From DATDOO01 sp035293245 (GTDB lineage: Bacteria; Pseudomonadota; Gammaproteobacteria; Methylococcales; Methylococcaceae), in the NCBI GenBank assembly GCA_035293245.1, contig DATDOO010000364.1:1-6241 (forward strand): 6,241 nt of DNA. Direction: 5' to 3'. This document shows positions 1-5,096 of this stretch, one piece after another; position 1 is the stretch's first letter, and each line of letters begins with the position of its first letter. Below the pieces are notes generated by a model. That model was not told the origin of the DNA. It saw only the letters and a program-made list of their open reading frames with translations, and ran no database searches. The position numbers and the translations under genes are program-made.

Positions 1-852
1 GGCCGCGGCGCCGCGGACATGAAGAGCGGTGTAGCGGCCATGGTCACGGCCTGCGAACGTTTTCTCGCCGCCCATCCCACGCCGCGCGGCTCCATCGCGT
101 TGCTGCTGACCAGCGACGAGGAAGGGGACGCCATCGACGGCGTCGTCAAGGTGGTGGAGGTGTTGCGGGCGCGCGGCGAGAAGATCGACTGGTGCCTGGT
201 GGGCGAGCCGTCCAGCTTCGACCGGCTGGGCGATGTCATCCGCGTGGGCCGGCGCGGCTCCCTGTGCGGCCGGCTCAAGGTGTTCGGCGTGCAGGGCCAC
301 ATCGCCTATCCGCACAAAGTGGTCAACCCCATCCTGCGTTTCGCTCCGGCGCTGGACGAGCTACGCCGCGAGGTTTGGGACGAGGGCAACGAATTCTTCC
401 CGCCGACCAGTTTCCAGGTCTCCAACATCCACGCCGGCACCGGCGCGGAAAACGTCGTGCCCGGCGAGCTCGCCGTGTTGTTCAACCTGCGCTATTCGAC
501 CGAACTGGACGCGGCAAGCATCAATCAGCGCGTGCGCGCCATCCTCGACAAGCACGGCCTGAACTACCAACTGGACTGGCACTCCACCGGCAAGCCGTTC
601 CTGACCGCGGGCACCACCCTGATCGACGCGGTCCAGGGGGCGCTGACCGAAACGCTCGGCGCCCCCGCCCGCCCCGACACCGGCGGCGGCACGTCCGACG
701 GCCGTTTCATCGCCCCCACCGGCGCGGAAGTGGTGGAGTTGGGCCCCATCAACGAGACCATCCACAAGATTGACGAGTGCGTGGACGTGGCCGATCTCGA
801 CCGCCTCTCGCAAGTTTACGAACGGGTGCTGGAAAACCTGCTTTCAGAATAA
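1..852 (+). CDS. dapE: Succinyl-diaminopimelate desuccinylase, 5'-truncated by window edge
   Basis: This M20-family metallopeptidase hydrolyses N-succinyl-LL-2,6-diaminopimelate to LL-diaminopimelate and succinate in the cytoplasm, supplying lysine and peptidoglycan precursors. The reading frame is open from base 1 (GRGAADMKSG), so the ATG at base 19 is internal and not the start. Seen motifs match DapE: the metal-bridging Asp of GRGAAD (16-18), the catalytic and metal Glu pair of TSDEEGDA (118-123), the metal Glu of VGEP (205-207) and the C-terminal metal His of NETIHK (763-765). The HTDVV histidine lies off the left edge. The 283 codons present, aligned on that Asp (residue 100 in the Haemophilus enzyme), imply a full length near 377 residues, normal for the family. 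The end overlaps the convergent radical SAM gene by 9 bp. No internal damage is visible. Confidence 0.96.
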   Translation, partial: GRGAADMKSGVAAMVTACERFLAAHPTPRGSIALLLTSDEEGDAIDGVVKVVEVLRARGEKIDWCLVGEPSSFDRLGDVIRVGRRGSLCGRLKVFGVQGHIAYPHKVVNPILRFAPALDELRREVWDEGNEFFPPTSFQVSNIHAGTGAENVVPGELAVLFNLRYSTELDAASINQRVRAILDKHGLNYQLDWHSTGKPFLTAGTTLIDAVQGALTETLGAPARPDTGGGTSDGRFIAPTGAEVVELGPINETIHKIDECVDVADLDRLSQVYERVLENLLSE

Positions 853-1917
853 GGATAACTGCCGTTCATCCCCTTTCGGCGGGCGGAAGCGCGTGGCCTC
901 CACCGGCGGCAGGTCGATGGCCAAGCCGTGCCGCTTGAGCGCCAGATTAAAGCGTTGCTGCAGAAGATCGGCAAAGATGCCCTGCCCGGCGAGCCGATAG
1001 GCGAAGCGGCTATCGTTCAATTCGCCGCCGCGCAACTCGCGCACCCGGCTCAACACATGCGCCGCCTGCAAGGGAACAAATCGTTCCAGCCATTCCGCGA
1101 ACAGTTCGCCGACCTCCCGCGGCAAGCGCAGGACCAGGAAGTTCGCCGCGCAGGCGCCGTGTTCCACCGCCGCGGCGACGATTTTTTCCAGTTCGGCGTC
1201 GGTCAGCACCGGAATCACCGGCGCAACCATCACCCCAACCGGAATTCCTGCATCGCTCAGCGCGCGTACCGCCTGCAGGCGCCGGGCCGGCGAGGCGGCG
1301 CGCGGTTCCAGGCGGCTGGCCAACGTCCCGTCCAGGGTGGTGATGGAGATCCACACCCGCGCCAACCCTTCTTCCGCCATGGGGGCAAGCAAATCCAGAT
1401 CGCGCTCGATCAGCGCCGACTTGGTGGTGATGTTCACCGGGTGCCCGCACTCCGCCAGCACCTCCAGGATGCCGCGCGTCAGCCGCCGCTGGCGTTCGAT
1501 GGGCTGGTAAGGATCGGTGTTCGCGCCCAGGGCAATGACGCTGGGGCGATAGCCGCGCCGCGCCAGTTCCTTGCGCAGCAATTCGACGGCGTTGTGCTTG
1601 GCGAACAGGCGGGTCTCGAAATCCAGCCCCGGCGACAGGTTGTGGTAAGCGTGCGTCGGGCGCGCGTAGCAGTAAATGCAGCCGTGCTCGCAGCCGCGAT
1701 AGGCGTTGATGGACTGTTCGAAGGGGATGTCCGGCGAGTCGTTGCGGCTGATGATCGTTTTTGCCGTTTCCTCGGCGATGAAGGTCTTGCGCCCCTGAGG
1801 CCCTTCCTCCAGATTGCCCCAGCCGTCGTCCAGCGTTTCCCTCTGCAAGCGGCTAAAGCGGCTGTCGGGATTGCTGACGGCGGCGCAGCCCTTGCGGGGT
1901 CCGGTCAACTCAGCCAC
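844..1917 (-). CDS. PA0069-family radical SAM protein
   Basis: This 357-residue protein carries the radical SAM iron-sulfur signature CEHGCIYC (Cys76, Cys80, Cys83), which binds a 4Fe-4S cluster for reductive cleavage of S-adenosylmethionine. The surrounding YRGCEHGCIYCYARPTH and the C-terminal FRPPKGDERQLSLF are typical of the PA0069/Rv2578c-like group, which is distantly related to spore photoproduct lyase (SplB). The substrate of this group is not known to me, so no reaction is assigned. The start is a GTG at 1917-1915. It is chosen because GGAGGG (1928-1923 on the minus strand) lies 5 nt upstream and the length suits the family. The stop lies inside the last codons of dapE, so the two genes converge with a 9-bp overlap. 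The 5' end faces the divergent small membrane-protein gene, and the gap of about 78 bp must hold both promoters. Confidence 0.93.
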   Translation of the reverse strand: MAELTGPRKGCAAVSNPDSRFSRLQRETLDDGWGNLEEGPQGRKTFIAEETAKTIISRNDSPDIPFEQSINAYRGCEHGCIYCYARPTHAYHNLSPGLDFETRLFAKHNAVELLRKELARRGYRPSVIALGANTDPYQPIERQRRLTRGILEVLAECGHPVNITTKSALIERDLDLLAPMAEEGLARVWISITTLDGTLASRLEPRAASPARRLQAVRALSDAGIPVGVMVAPVIPVLTDAELEKIVAAAVEHGACAANFLVLRLPREVGELFAEWLERFVPLQAAHVLSRVRELRGGELNDSRFAYRLAGQGIFADLLQQRFNLALKRHGLAIDLPPVEATRFRPPKGDERQLSLF

Positions 1918-1922
1918 GGCAA

Positions 1923-1928
1923 CCCTCC
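1923..1928 (-). promoter_or_regulatory. Ribosome binding site of the radical SAM gene
   Basis: On the minus strand this reads GGAGGG, 5 nt ahead of the GTG codon at 1917. It is a near-perfect anti-16S match and decides the choice of a GTG start. Confidence 0.75.
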
Positions 1929-1947
1929 GGCTGGAAGCGAAGGCGCG

Positions 1948-1956
1948 TGGTAAAAT
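1948..1956 (+). promoter_or_regulatory. Probable extended -10 promoter for the small membrane-protein gene
   Basis: TGG followed by TAAAAT matches the sigma-70 extended -10 pattern TGnTATAAT at all but one base. No good -35 box sits 17 bp upstream, as is common for extended -10 promoters. Transcription would start near 1963, leaving a leader of about 33 nt before the ATG at 1996. The assignment rests on sequence resemblance alone. Confidence 0.5.
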
Positions 1957-1995
1957 TTCGTTTCAATTTCCCAACGTTCTCAGGAGACATGCGGC

Positions 1996-2262
1996 ATGTC
2001 GGATATGTCTTATGGCTTGGTGGCCTTCACCACCGTCATGATCGGTTTTTCTTTTCTCGTTCTGCTCGTGGGCCTGATCAAGCCCGCGTGGGTACTGTTC
2101 TGGATGAAGGAACCCTCCCGCCTCATCGTCTCGGCGGTCGCACTGGTCATGTTCATGATCTTTTTCACCTGGCACACGGCCTTGGTAATGCCCGCGAAAA
2201 ACGGCCCCGGCGCCAGCCAGTCCAAAAACGCGCCGGATCGCGGCGGTCATGGGGGACATTGA
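1996..2262 (+). CDS. Small two-helix inner-membrane protein, function unknown
   Basis: This 88-residue protein has two strongly hydrophobic segments, about residues 7-28 and 43-65. They are joined by a short loop (KPAWVLFWMKEPSR) rich in aromatic and basic residues. A polar C-terminal tail ends in HGGH. AGGAG at 1982-1986 precedes the ATG by 9 nt, and a second in-frame ATG at 2005 is a possible alternative start. The ATG at 1988 is in another frame. An extended -10 motif lies upstream and no partner gene follows, because the tRNA gene starts 80 bp downstream. I do not recognise the family. The His/Gly-rich tail could bind metal, but that is speculation. Both helices and the start signals make a real gene likely. 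Confidence 0.78.
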   Translation: MSDMSYGLVAFTTVMIGFSFLVLLVGLIKPAWVLFWMKEPSRLIVSAVALVMFMIFFTWHTALVMPAKNGPGASQSKNAPDRGGHGGH

Positions 2263-2377
2263 GCCTCCCGTGTTGCCGAAAGACCGCGGTATTGCCCAAC
2301 CGTCTGGCCGGTGCGGGGCTTTCATGCGAGAATTTTAACCTTGCGCCCGTGGCGAAATCGGTAGACGCAAGGGACTT

Positions 2378-2596
2378 GAAACAATTTGAGCAGCCGAGGC
2401 GAAAGCCCCGGCGTGAATCCCGTCAAATTCAGCGAACCCCCTGCTTGCCGAGCGAGGCAACGCTGAGCGAAGCCCCAACATCCGGGGAACGTGCAGAGAC
2501 TTGACGATGGGGACCCTCACGCCTTCCGGCGCGGGTCAAGACAAAGTCCAGACCACGAACAGCGGCCAAGCTGGCGGCGAAAGCCGAAGTGGTACG
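2378..2596 (+). ncRNA. Self-splicing group I intron (IC3-like) in tRNA-Leu(UAA)
   Basis: This 219-nt intron sits in the anticodon loop. Exon 1 ends in U2377 and the intron ends in G2596 (omega-G). The guide TTTGAG (2385-2390) pairs its GAG with exon-1 CUU, giving the U-G wobble at the 5' splice site, and its TTT with exon-2 AAA (P10). Other pairings seen are P2 as GCCG/CGGC plus GGC-GAAA-GCC (2393-2412), P4 as TCAGCG/CGCTGA (2429-2434/2461-2466), P5 as TTGCC/GGCAA (2445-2449/2456-2460), and P6 as CCCC/GGGG (2473-2476/2484-2487). Further on are P7 as GACTT/AAGTC (2498-2502/2544-2548), P8 as GACCC/GGGTC (2512-2516/2533-2537) and P9 hairpins (2560-2573, 2575-2586, the latter with a GAAA loop). 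The GTGCAGAGACT core (2491-2501) matches the cyanobacterial tRNA-Leu and Azoarcus tRNA-Ile introns. No homing endonuclease is encoded. Confidence 0.93.
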
Positions 2597-2646
2597 AAAA
2601 TCCCTCGACGCGAGTCGTGCCGGTTCGAGTCCGGCCGGGCGCACCA
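2597..2646 (+). other. Candidate attachment site (attL) in the tRNA 3' half
   Basis: P4-type integrases usually recombine within the 3' half of a tRNA gene, and the integrase gene then lies just downstream. Here exon 2 of the tRNA is intact and the integrase starts about 200 bp further on, which is the expected layout of an element's left junction. The exact crossover core cannot be placed because the matching right junction is outside the window. The T-arm to CCA part (2619-2646) is the likeliest region. This is inferred from context and no direct duplication is seen. Confidence 0.5.
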
Positions 2647-2678
2647 TATAGCATTTTCACCCGCTTTCAATAGCACCC

Positions 2679-2714
2679 AAAAACCCGCTCGGCTACTGGC
2701 CTAGCGGGTTTTTT
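2679..2714 (+). terminator. Intrinsic terminator after tRNA-Leu
   Basis: AAAAACCCGCT (2679-2689) pairs with AGCGGGTTTTT (2703-2713) around a 13-nt loop, and the T tract runs to 2714. The A-rich 5' arm makes the hairpin able to work in both directions. It would end transcription of the tRNA and insulate the integrase. Whether it belongs to the host or came with the element is unclear. Confidence 0.85.
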
Positions 2715-2761
2715 ATTGTATCATCGACCTTCATAAGGTTTCGAGCAATGCCACCCATAGA

Positions 2762-2810
2762 GGGGGCATATTCGGGGGCATGAGACCATGCCCCCACGCG
2801 CGATGCCCCC
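2762..2810. repeat. Four GGGGGCAT boxes upstream of the integrase
   Basis: GGGGGCAT occurs directly at 2762-2769 and 2774-2781, and inverted as ATGCCCCC at 2788-2795 and 2803-2810. The two inverted copies share a longer ATGCCCCCACG. The direct copies are 12 bp apart and the inverted ones 15 bp apart. They lie between the putative attachment site and the integrase start. This fits arm-type binding sites for the integrase N-terminal domain, or operator/excisionase sites. The repeats are seen directly; the role is inferred. Confidence 0.8.
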
Positions 2811-2851
2811 ACGACGTGAGAAACCCGCGCCACGACTGGAAGGAGGATGCC

Positions 2852-4084
2852 ATGCTGACCGATACCGTTTGCAAGAACGCCAAGCCGAAAGAGAAGGCTT
2901 ACCGGCTGTCTGACGAAAAAGGGCTTTACCTGGAGGTCATGCCGAACGGCTCTAAATATTTCCGGCTCAAGTACCGCTTCGACGGCAAGGAAAAGCGGCT
3001 TGCTCTTGGCGTCTATCCCGAAACCACGCTCAAGGGAGTCCGCGAGAAGCGCGACGAAGCACGCAAGTTGCTGGCTCGGGTTATTGATCCGGGGGCCCAA
3101 AAGAAGGCCCAGAAAGCCGCCCGAGAGGGCGCGGCGGCCAACAGCCTTGAGGTCATCGCCCGCGAGTGGCACCAAACGCACATGACGACCAAGAGCGAGG
3201 GCCACGCCAAGAAGACGCTCGACCGGCTGGAAAAGGACGTGTTTCCCTGGCTGGGCGGCCGTCCGTTGGCGGACATCGAAGCACCGGACATCCTGGCCGT
3301 ATTGCGGCGCATCGAGTCGCGGGGCGCGAACGAACTCGCGCACACCACCAAGCGTATCATTGGGCAGGTGTTCCGCTACTCCATTGCCACGGGGCGGGCC
3401 AGGAGAAACCCGGTTCCCGACCTGCAAGGCGCACTTCAACCCGTGGTTGTGGAGCATCACGCGGCCATCACCGACCCGAAGGAAATCGGCGACTTGCTAC
3501 GGGACATCGACGGCTACACCGGCTATTTCCCAACCCTGTGCGCCTTGAAGCTCTCCCCACTGGTCATGCTGCGACCTGGAGAAGTCAGACAGGCGGAATG
3601 GACCGAAATTGACCTGGATGCGGCACAGTGGGTCATTCCCGCCGCCAAGATGAAAATGCGCCAGGACCACATCGTTCCCCTGAGCCGTCAGGCTTTAAGC
3701 ATCCTGGAGGAAATCAAACCGCTTACCGGGCACGGGCGCTACGTGTTCCCTTCGGCAAGGACTCCGTCAGGTTCCGCGCAAGAGCGCCCCATGTCGGAAA
3801 ACACCGTCAATGGCGCACTCCGGCGGTTGGGGTACACCGGGGACAAAATGACCGCCCACGGCTTCCGGGCCATGGCGTCGACCCGACTAAACGAAGCCCA
3901 TCTTTTCCACCCTGACGCCATCGAGCGCCAGCTTGCCCACGGCGACCAGAATGAGGTGAGAGCCGCTTACCACCGGGCTCAGTACTTGCCTGAGCGTCGA
4001 AAGATGATGGCGTGGTGGAGTGACTACCTGGACGACCTGAAAGCCGGCGCGAAGGTGTTACCGTTCGCTAGGGGTTCCGCGTGA
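2852..4084 (+). CDS. int: P4-type tyrosine site-specific integrase
   Basis: This 410-residue recombinase integrates and excises the element at the tRNA gene. The N-terminal arm-binding domain (DUF4102 type, about residues 1-85) includes LSDEKGLYLEVMPNGSKYF and the LGVYPETTLKGVREKRDEARKLL helix. A SAM-like core-binding domain follows at about 95-195, and the catalytic domain from about 205. Catalytic residues are all visible: Arg241 (LRPGEVR), His336 and Arg339 (HGFR), His363 (LAHG) and the nucleophile Tyr378 (AQYLPERRKMM). The ATG at 2852 is chosen because AGGAGG at 2841-2846 precedes it by 5 nt and MLTDTVCKNAKP is a typical family start. An in-frame ATG at 2780 would add 24 residues encoded by the GGGGGCAT repeats and is unlikely. 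The stop overlaps the start of the next gene (TGATG). The gene appears intact. Confidence 0.96.
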   Translation: MLTDTVCKNAKPKEKAYRLSDEKGLYLEVMPNGSKYFRLKYRFDGKEKRLALGVYPETTLKGVREKRDEARKLLARVIDPGAQKKAQKAAREGAAANSLEVIAREWHQTHMTTKSEGHAKKTLDRLEKDVFPWLGGRPLADIEAPDILAVLRRIESRGANELAHTTKRIIGQVFRYSIATGRARRNPVPDLQGALQPVVVEHHAAITDPKEIGDLLRDIDGYTGYFPTLCALKLSPLVMLRPGEVRQAEWTEIDLDAAQWVIPAAKMKMRQDHIVPLSRQALSILEEIKPLTGHGRYVFPSARTPSGSAQERPMSENTVNGALRRLGYTGDKMTAHGFRAMASTRLNEAHLFHPDAIERQLAHGDQNEVRAAYHRAQYLPERRKMMAWWSDYLDDLKAGAKVLPFARGSA

Positions 4085-4599
4085 TGGAGGAATTCACCGA
4101 TTCGACGTGGGCGCTGCTGATGGACACACGCGACGCGAACATGCGGGAGTTCTGGAAATCCATCGAGCACGCCGGTATCCCCCGAGAAAAGGCGATGGCG
4201 TTTCTGAATGAGGCGTGGAGCGTCATCGTATTCCAGGAGTCAGGGATGCAGACAATCCGCGACGTAGCCGATTCCATCCGCGAGGAGGACAGCTTTCGTG
4301 CGCACCTTGACCAATGGAACGCCGAACATCCAGCGCGGAAAGTCGCGCCGCCCCCACCCCCTAAAACAAGCATTCCAGATTCCTGGAAAGCAGAATATGA
4401 CCGTTACCGGCTGGCCGGATCAAGCAACAAGAAGTGTCCGGGAAACGAGCTTTCGCTTTACCTTTCGGAATTGGCGGTTCAGGTTTTCGGCATTCCGGTT
4501 CATTCGGCTGTTTCGAACCTTGTATCTGCTGTAACCGGCAAAGTGATCGACGTTTCAGTTTCGCGACACCGCGCCAGGAAGCGCCTGGAATCTCGATAA
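4084..4599 (+). CDS. Hypothetical protein coupled to the integrase
   Basis: This 171-residue soluble protein matches no family I recognise. The N-terminal part (1-80) is helical and acidic with Trp residues (TWALLMDTRDANMREFWKSIEHAG). A proline run (PPPPP, residues 89-93) separates it from a C-terminal part (98-171) that ends in a basic tail (RHRARKRLESR). There is no signal peptide or membrane segment. The ATG at 4084 overlaps the integrase TGA, so translation is probably coupled. A GTG at 4081 is also possible. Being transcribed with the integrase, it could be an integration accessory or a small cargo gene, but nothing in the sequence decides. Two domains joined by a proline hinge is the most that can be said. 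Confidence 0.72.
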   Translation: MEEFTDSTWALLMDTRDANMREFWKSIEHAGIPREKAMAFLNEAWSVIVFQESGMQTIRDVADSIREEDSFRAHLDQWNAEHPARKVAPPPPPKTSIPDSWKAEYDRYRLAGSSNKKCPGNELSLYLSELAVQVFGIPVHSAVSNLVSAVTGKVIDVSVSRHRARKRLESR

Positions 4600-4611
4600 T
4601 CCGCCCCCCTA

Positions 4612-4630
4612 CCGTTTTCGGGGAAAACGG
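4612..4630. promoter_or_regulatory. Perfect 8-bp inverted repeat, possible operator
   Basis: CCGTTTTC and GAAAACGG flank a 3-base GGG centre. No T tract follows on either strand, so a terminator is unlikely. It lies just after the unknown gene and 69 bp before the AlpA-like gene, a plausible place for a repressor site. The repeat is seen directly; the function is inferred. Confidence 0.5.
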
Positions 4631-4648
4631 CAATATCGCCCGCCGACG

Positions 4649-4669
4649 ATTGTTTGGGAAATTGTTTCC
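4649..4669. repeat. Direct repeat ATTGTTT with embedded inverted repeat, possible regulator site
   Basis: ATTGTTT occurs at 4649-4655 and 4661-4667, 12 bp apart, close to one helical turn. Overlapping it, GGAAA (4657-4661) and TTTCC (4665-4669) form a 5-bp inverted repeat around TTG. This AT-rich patch in a GC-rich region lies directly ahead of the ribosome site of the AlpA-like gene, so autoregulation is possible. Confidence 0.45.
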
Positions 4670-4698
4670 TCCAGTTTCTTCAACTGCCGGAGGCAATC

Positions 4699-5007
4699 AT
4701 GTCGATTCAATCTGTTTCCCGCCGGAAACCCGGACCCGGCCGACCCAAGCGTGGGCGCACCAGCCTTGAAAGCATCCAAGCAACACGGCTGAAGCGAGCA
4801 AAGGAACGCGCGGCTGTTTTCGCGGCTCTGCCCGATGACGCACTCGCCGACGTAGCCATGTTCTGCATCGTAATGACGTGGAGCCGCACCACGTTTTACC
4901 GCCGTCAAGCCGCTGGACTTCTACCCGCCCCCGTCAACCACATAACCGGCTCTAAACGCTGGCGGGTTGGCGACATTCGGGCGCTGCTTGCAGGGGGCAA
5001 AGAATGA
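4699..5007 (+). CDS. AlpA/MerR-like helix-turn-helix regulator with AT-hook-like N-terminus
   Basis: This 102-residue protein has a C-terminal helix-turn-helix (about 52-98). The pattern SRTTFYRRQAAGLLPAPV, a short wing HITGSKRW and then RVGDIRALLA is the AlpA/excisionase-like arrangement. Such proteins activate integrase genes or act as excisionases in P4-like elements. The N-terminus is very basic with PGPGRPKRGR (11-20), resembling an AT-hook, which usual AlpA proteins lack. The ATG at 4699 is chosen because GGAGG (4689-4693) sits 5 nt upstream; an upstream in-frame TTG at 4654 has no such support. The stop overlaps the next start (ATGA). It is the first gene of the regulator-primase operon and follows a 99-bp repeat-containing gap. 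The family is assigned from visible motifs; the target is unknown. Confidence 0.82.
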   Translation: MSIQSVSRRKPGPGRPKRGRTSLESIQATRLKRAKERAAVFAALPDDALADVAMFCIVMTWSRTTFYRRQAAGLLPAPVNHITGSKRWRVGDIRALLAGGKE

Positions 5008-5093
5008 GCGTCACCGACAACCCCACTTATCGGGATTCCGCCGACGCGCTGATGGAGCAGATTGCCAAGGCGCTTGAAAATGAGGTGGGCTGA
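5004..5093 (+). CDS. Micro-ORF, 29 residues, translationally coupled
   Basis: The predicted peptide reads MSVTDNPTYRDSADALMEQI then AKALENEVG. It is acidic and probably one amphipathic helix, with no membrane segment. The ATG overlaps the TGA of the AlpA-like gene (ATGA), and GGGGG at 4992-4996 could serve as the ribosome site. The next start codon lies 3 nt after its stop. This packing is what supports it, since the length alone proves nothing and no family is recognised. Confidence 0.5.
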   Translation: MSVTDNPTYRDSADALMEQIAKALENEVG

Positions 5094-5096
5094 GCG

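Larger units (their letters stand above)
2343..2646 (+). tRNA. tRNA-Leu(UAA), interrupted by a group I intron
   Basis: The exons are 2343-2377 and 2597-2646 and join into an 85-nt tRNA. Acceptor strands GCGCCCG (2343-2349) and CGGGCGC (2636-2642) pair over 7 bp. They are followed by discriminator A2643 and an encoded CCA (2644-2646). The anticodon stem is AGGGA/TCCCT with loop CT-TAA-AA. Wobble T34 is T2377 and the next two anticodon bases are A2597-A2598, so the intron lies between positions 34 and 35. A class II variable arm forms from CGAC/GTCG (2606-2617), and the T-arm is GCCGG/CCGGC around TTCGAGT (2619-2635). The anticodon, the long variable arm and the discriminator A all indicate leucine. 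The intron means a plain tRNA search may miss or misplace this gene. I see no strong -35/-10 pair upstream; GAGAAT at 2328-2333 is only a weak -10 candidate. Confidence 0.95.

Noticed and set aside
928..1953. 341-codon plus-strand reading frame opposite the radical SAM gene
   Set aside because: Gln/Arg/Ala-rich composition without any domain; it is the complement of a well-supported gene in GC-rich DNA.
1947..2504. 185-codon plus-strand frame across the membrane-protein gene and the tRNA
   Set aside because: It runs through the tRNA exon and the intron core and has no protein signature.
2378..2596. Homing endonuclease or reverse transcriptase within the intron
   Set aside because: The intron is only 219 nt and is taken up by structural pairings; frames crossing it are incidental.
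2762..2810. CRISPR array
   Set aside because: The repeat unit is 8 bp with 4-7 bp gaps in mixed orientation, unlike CRISPR repeats and spacers.
2780..2851. Upstream ATG giving a 434-residue integrase
   Set aside because: The extra 24 residues come from the GGGGGCAT repeat tract, no ribosome site precedes it, and ATG 2852 has AGGAGG at a 5-nt spacing with the family's usual N-terminus.
2693..3460. 255-codon minus-strand reading frame over the integrase start
   Set aside because: It crosses the terminator, repeats and integrase start and has no recognisable motif; a shadow of the integrase.
4654..4698. TTG start extending the AlpA-like protein by 15 residues
   Set aside because: No ribosome site precedes it, it overlaps the ATTGTTT repeats, and ATG 4699 has GGAGG 5 nt upstream.
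4434..4769. 111-codon plus-strand frame overlapping two genes
   Set aside because: It overlaps the end of the unknown gene and the start of the regulator in another frame and lacks a plausible start or domain.
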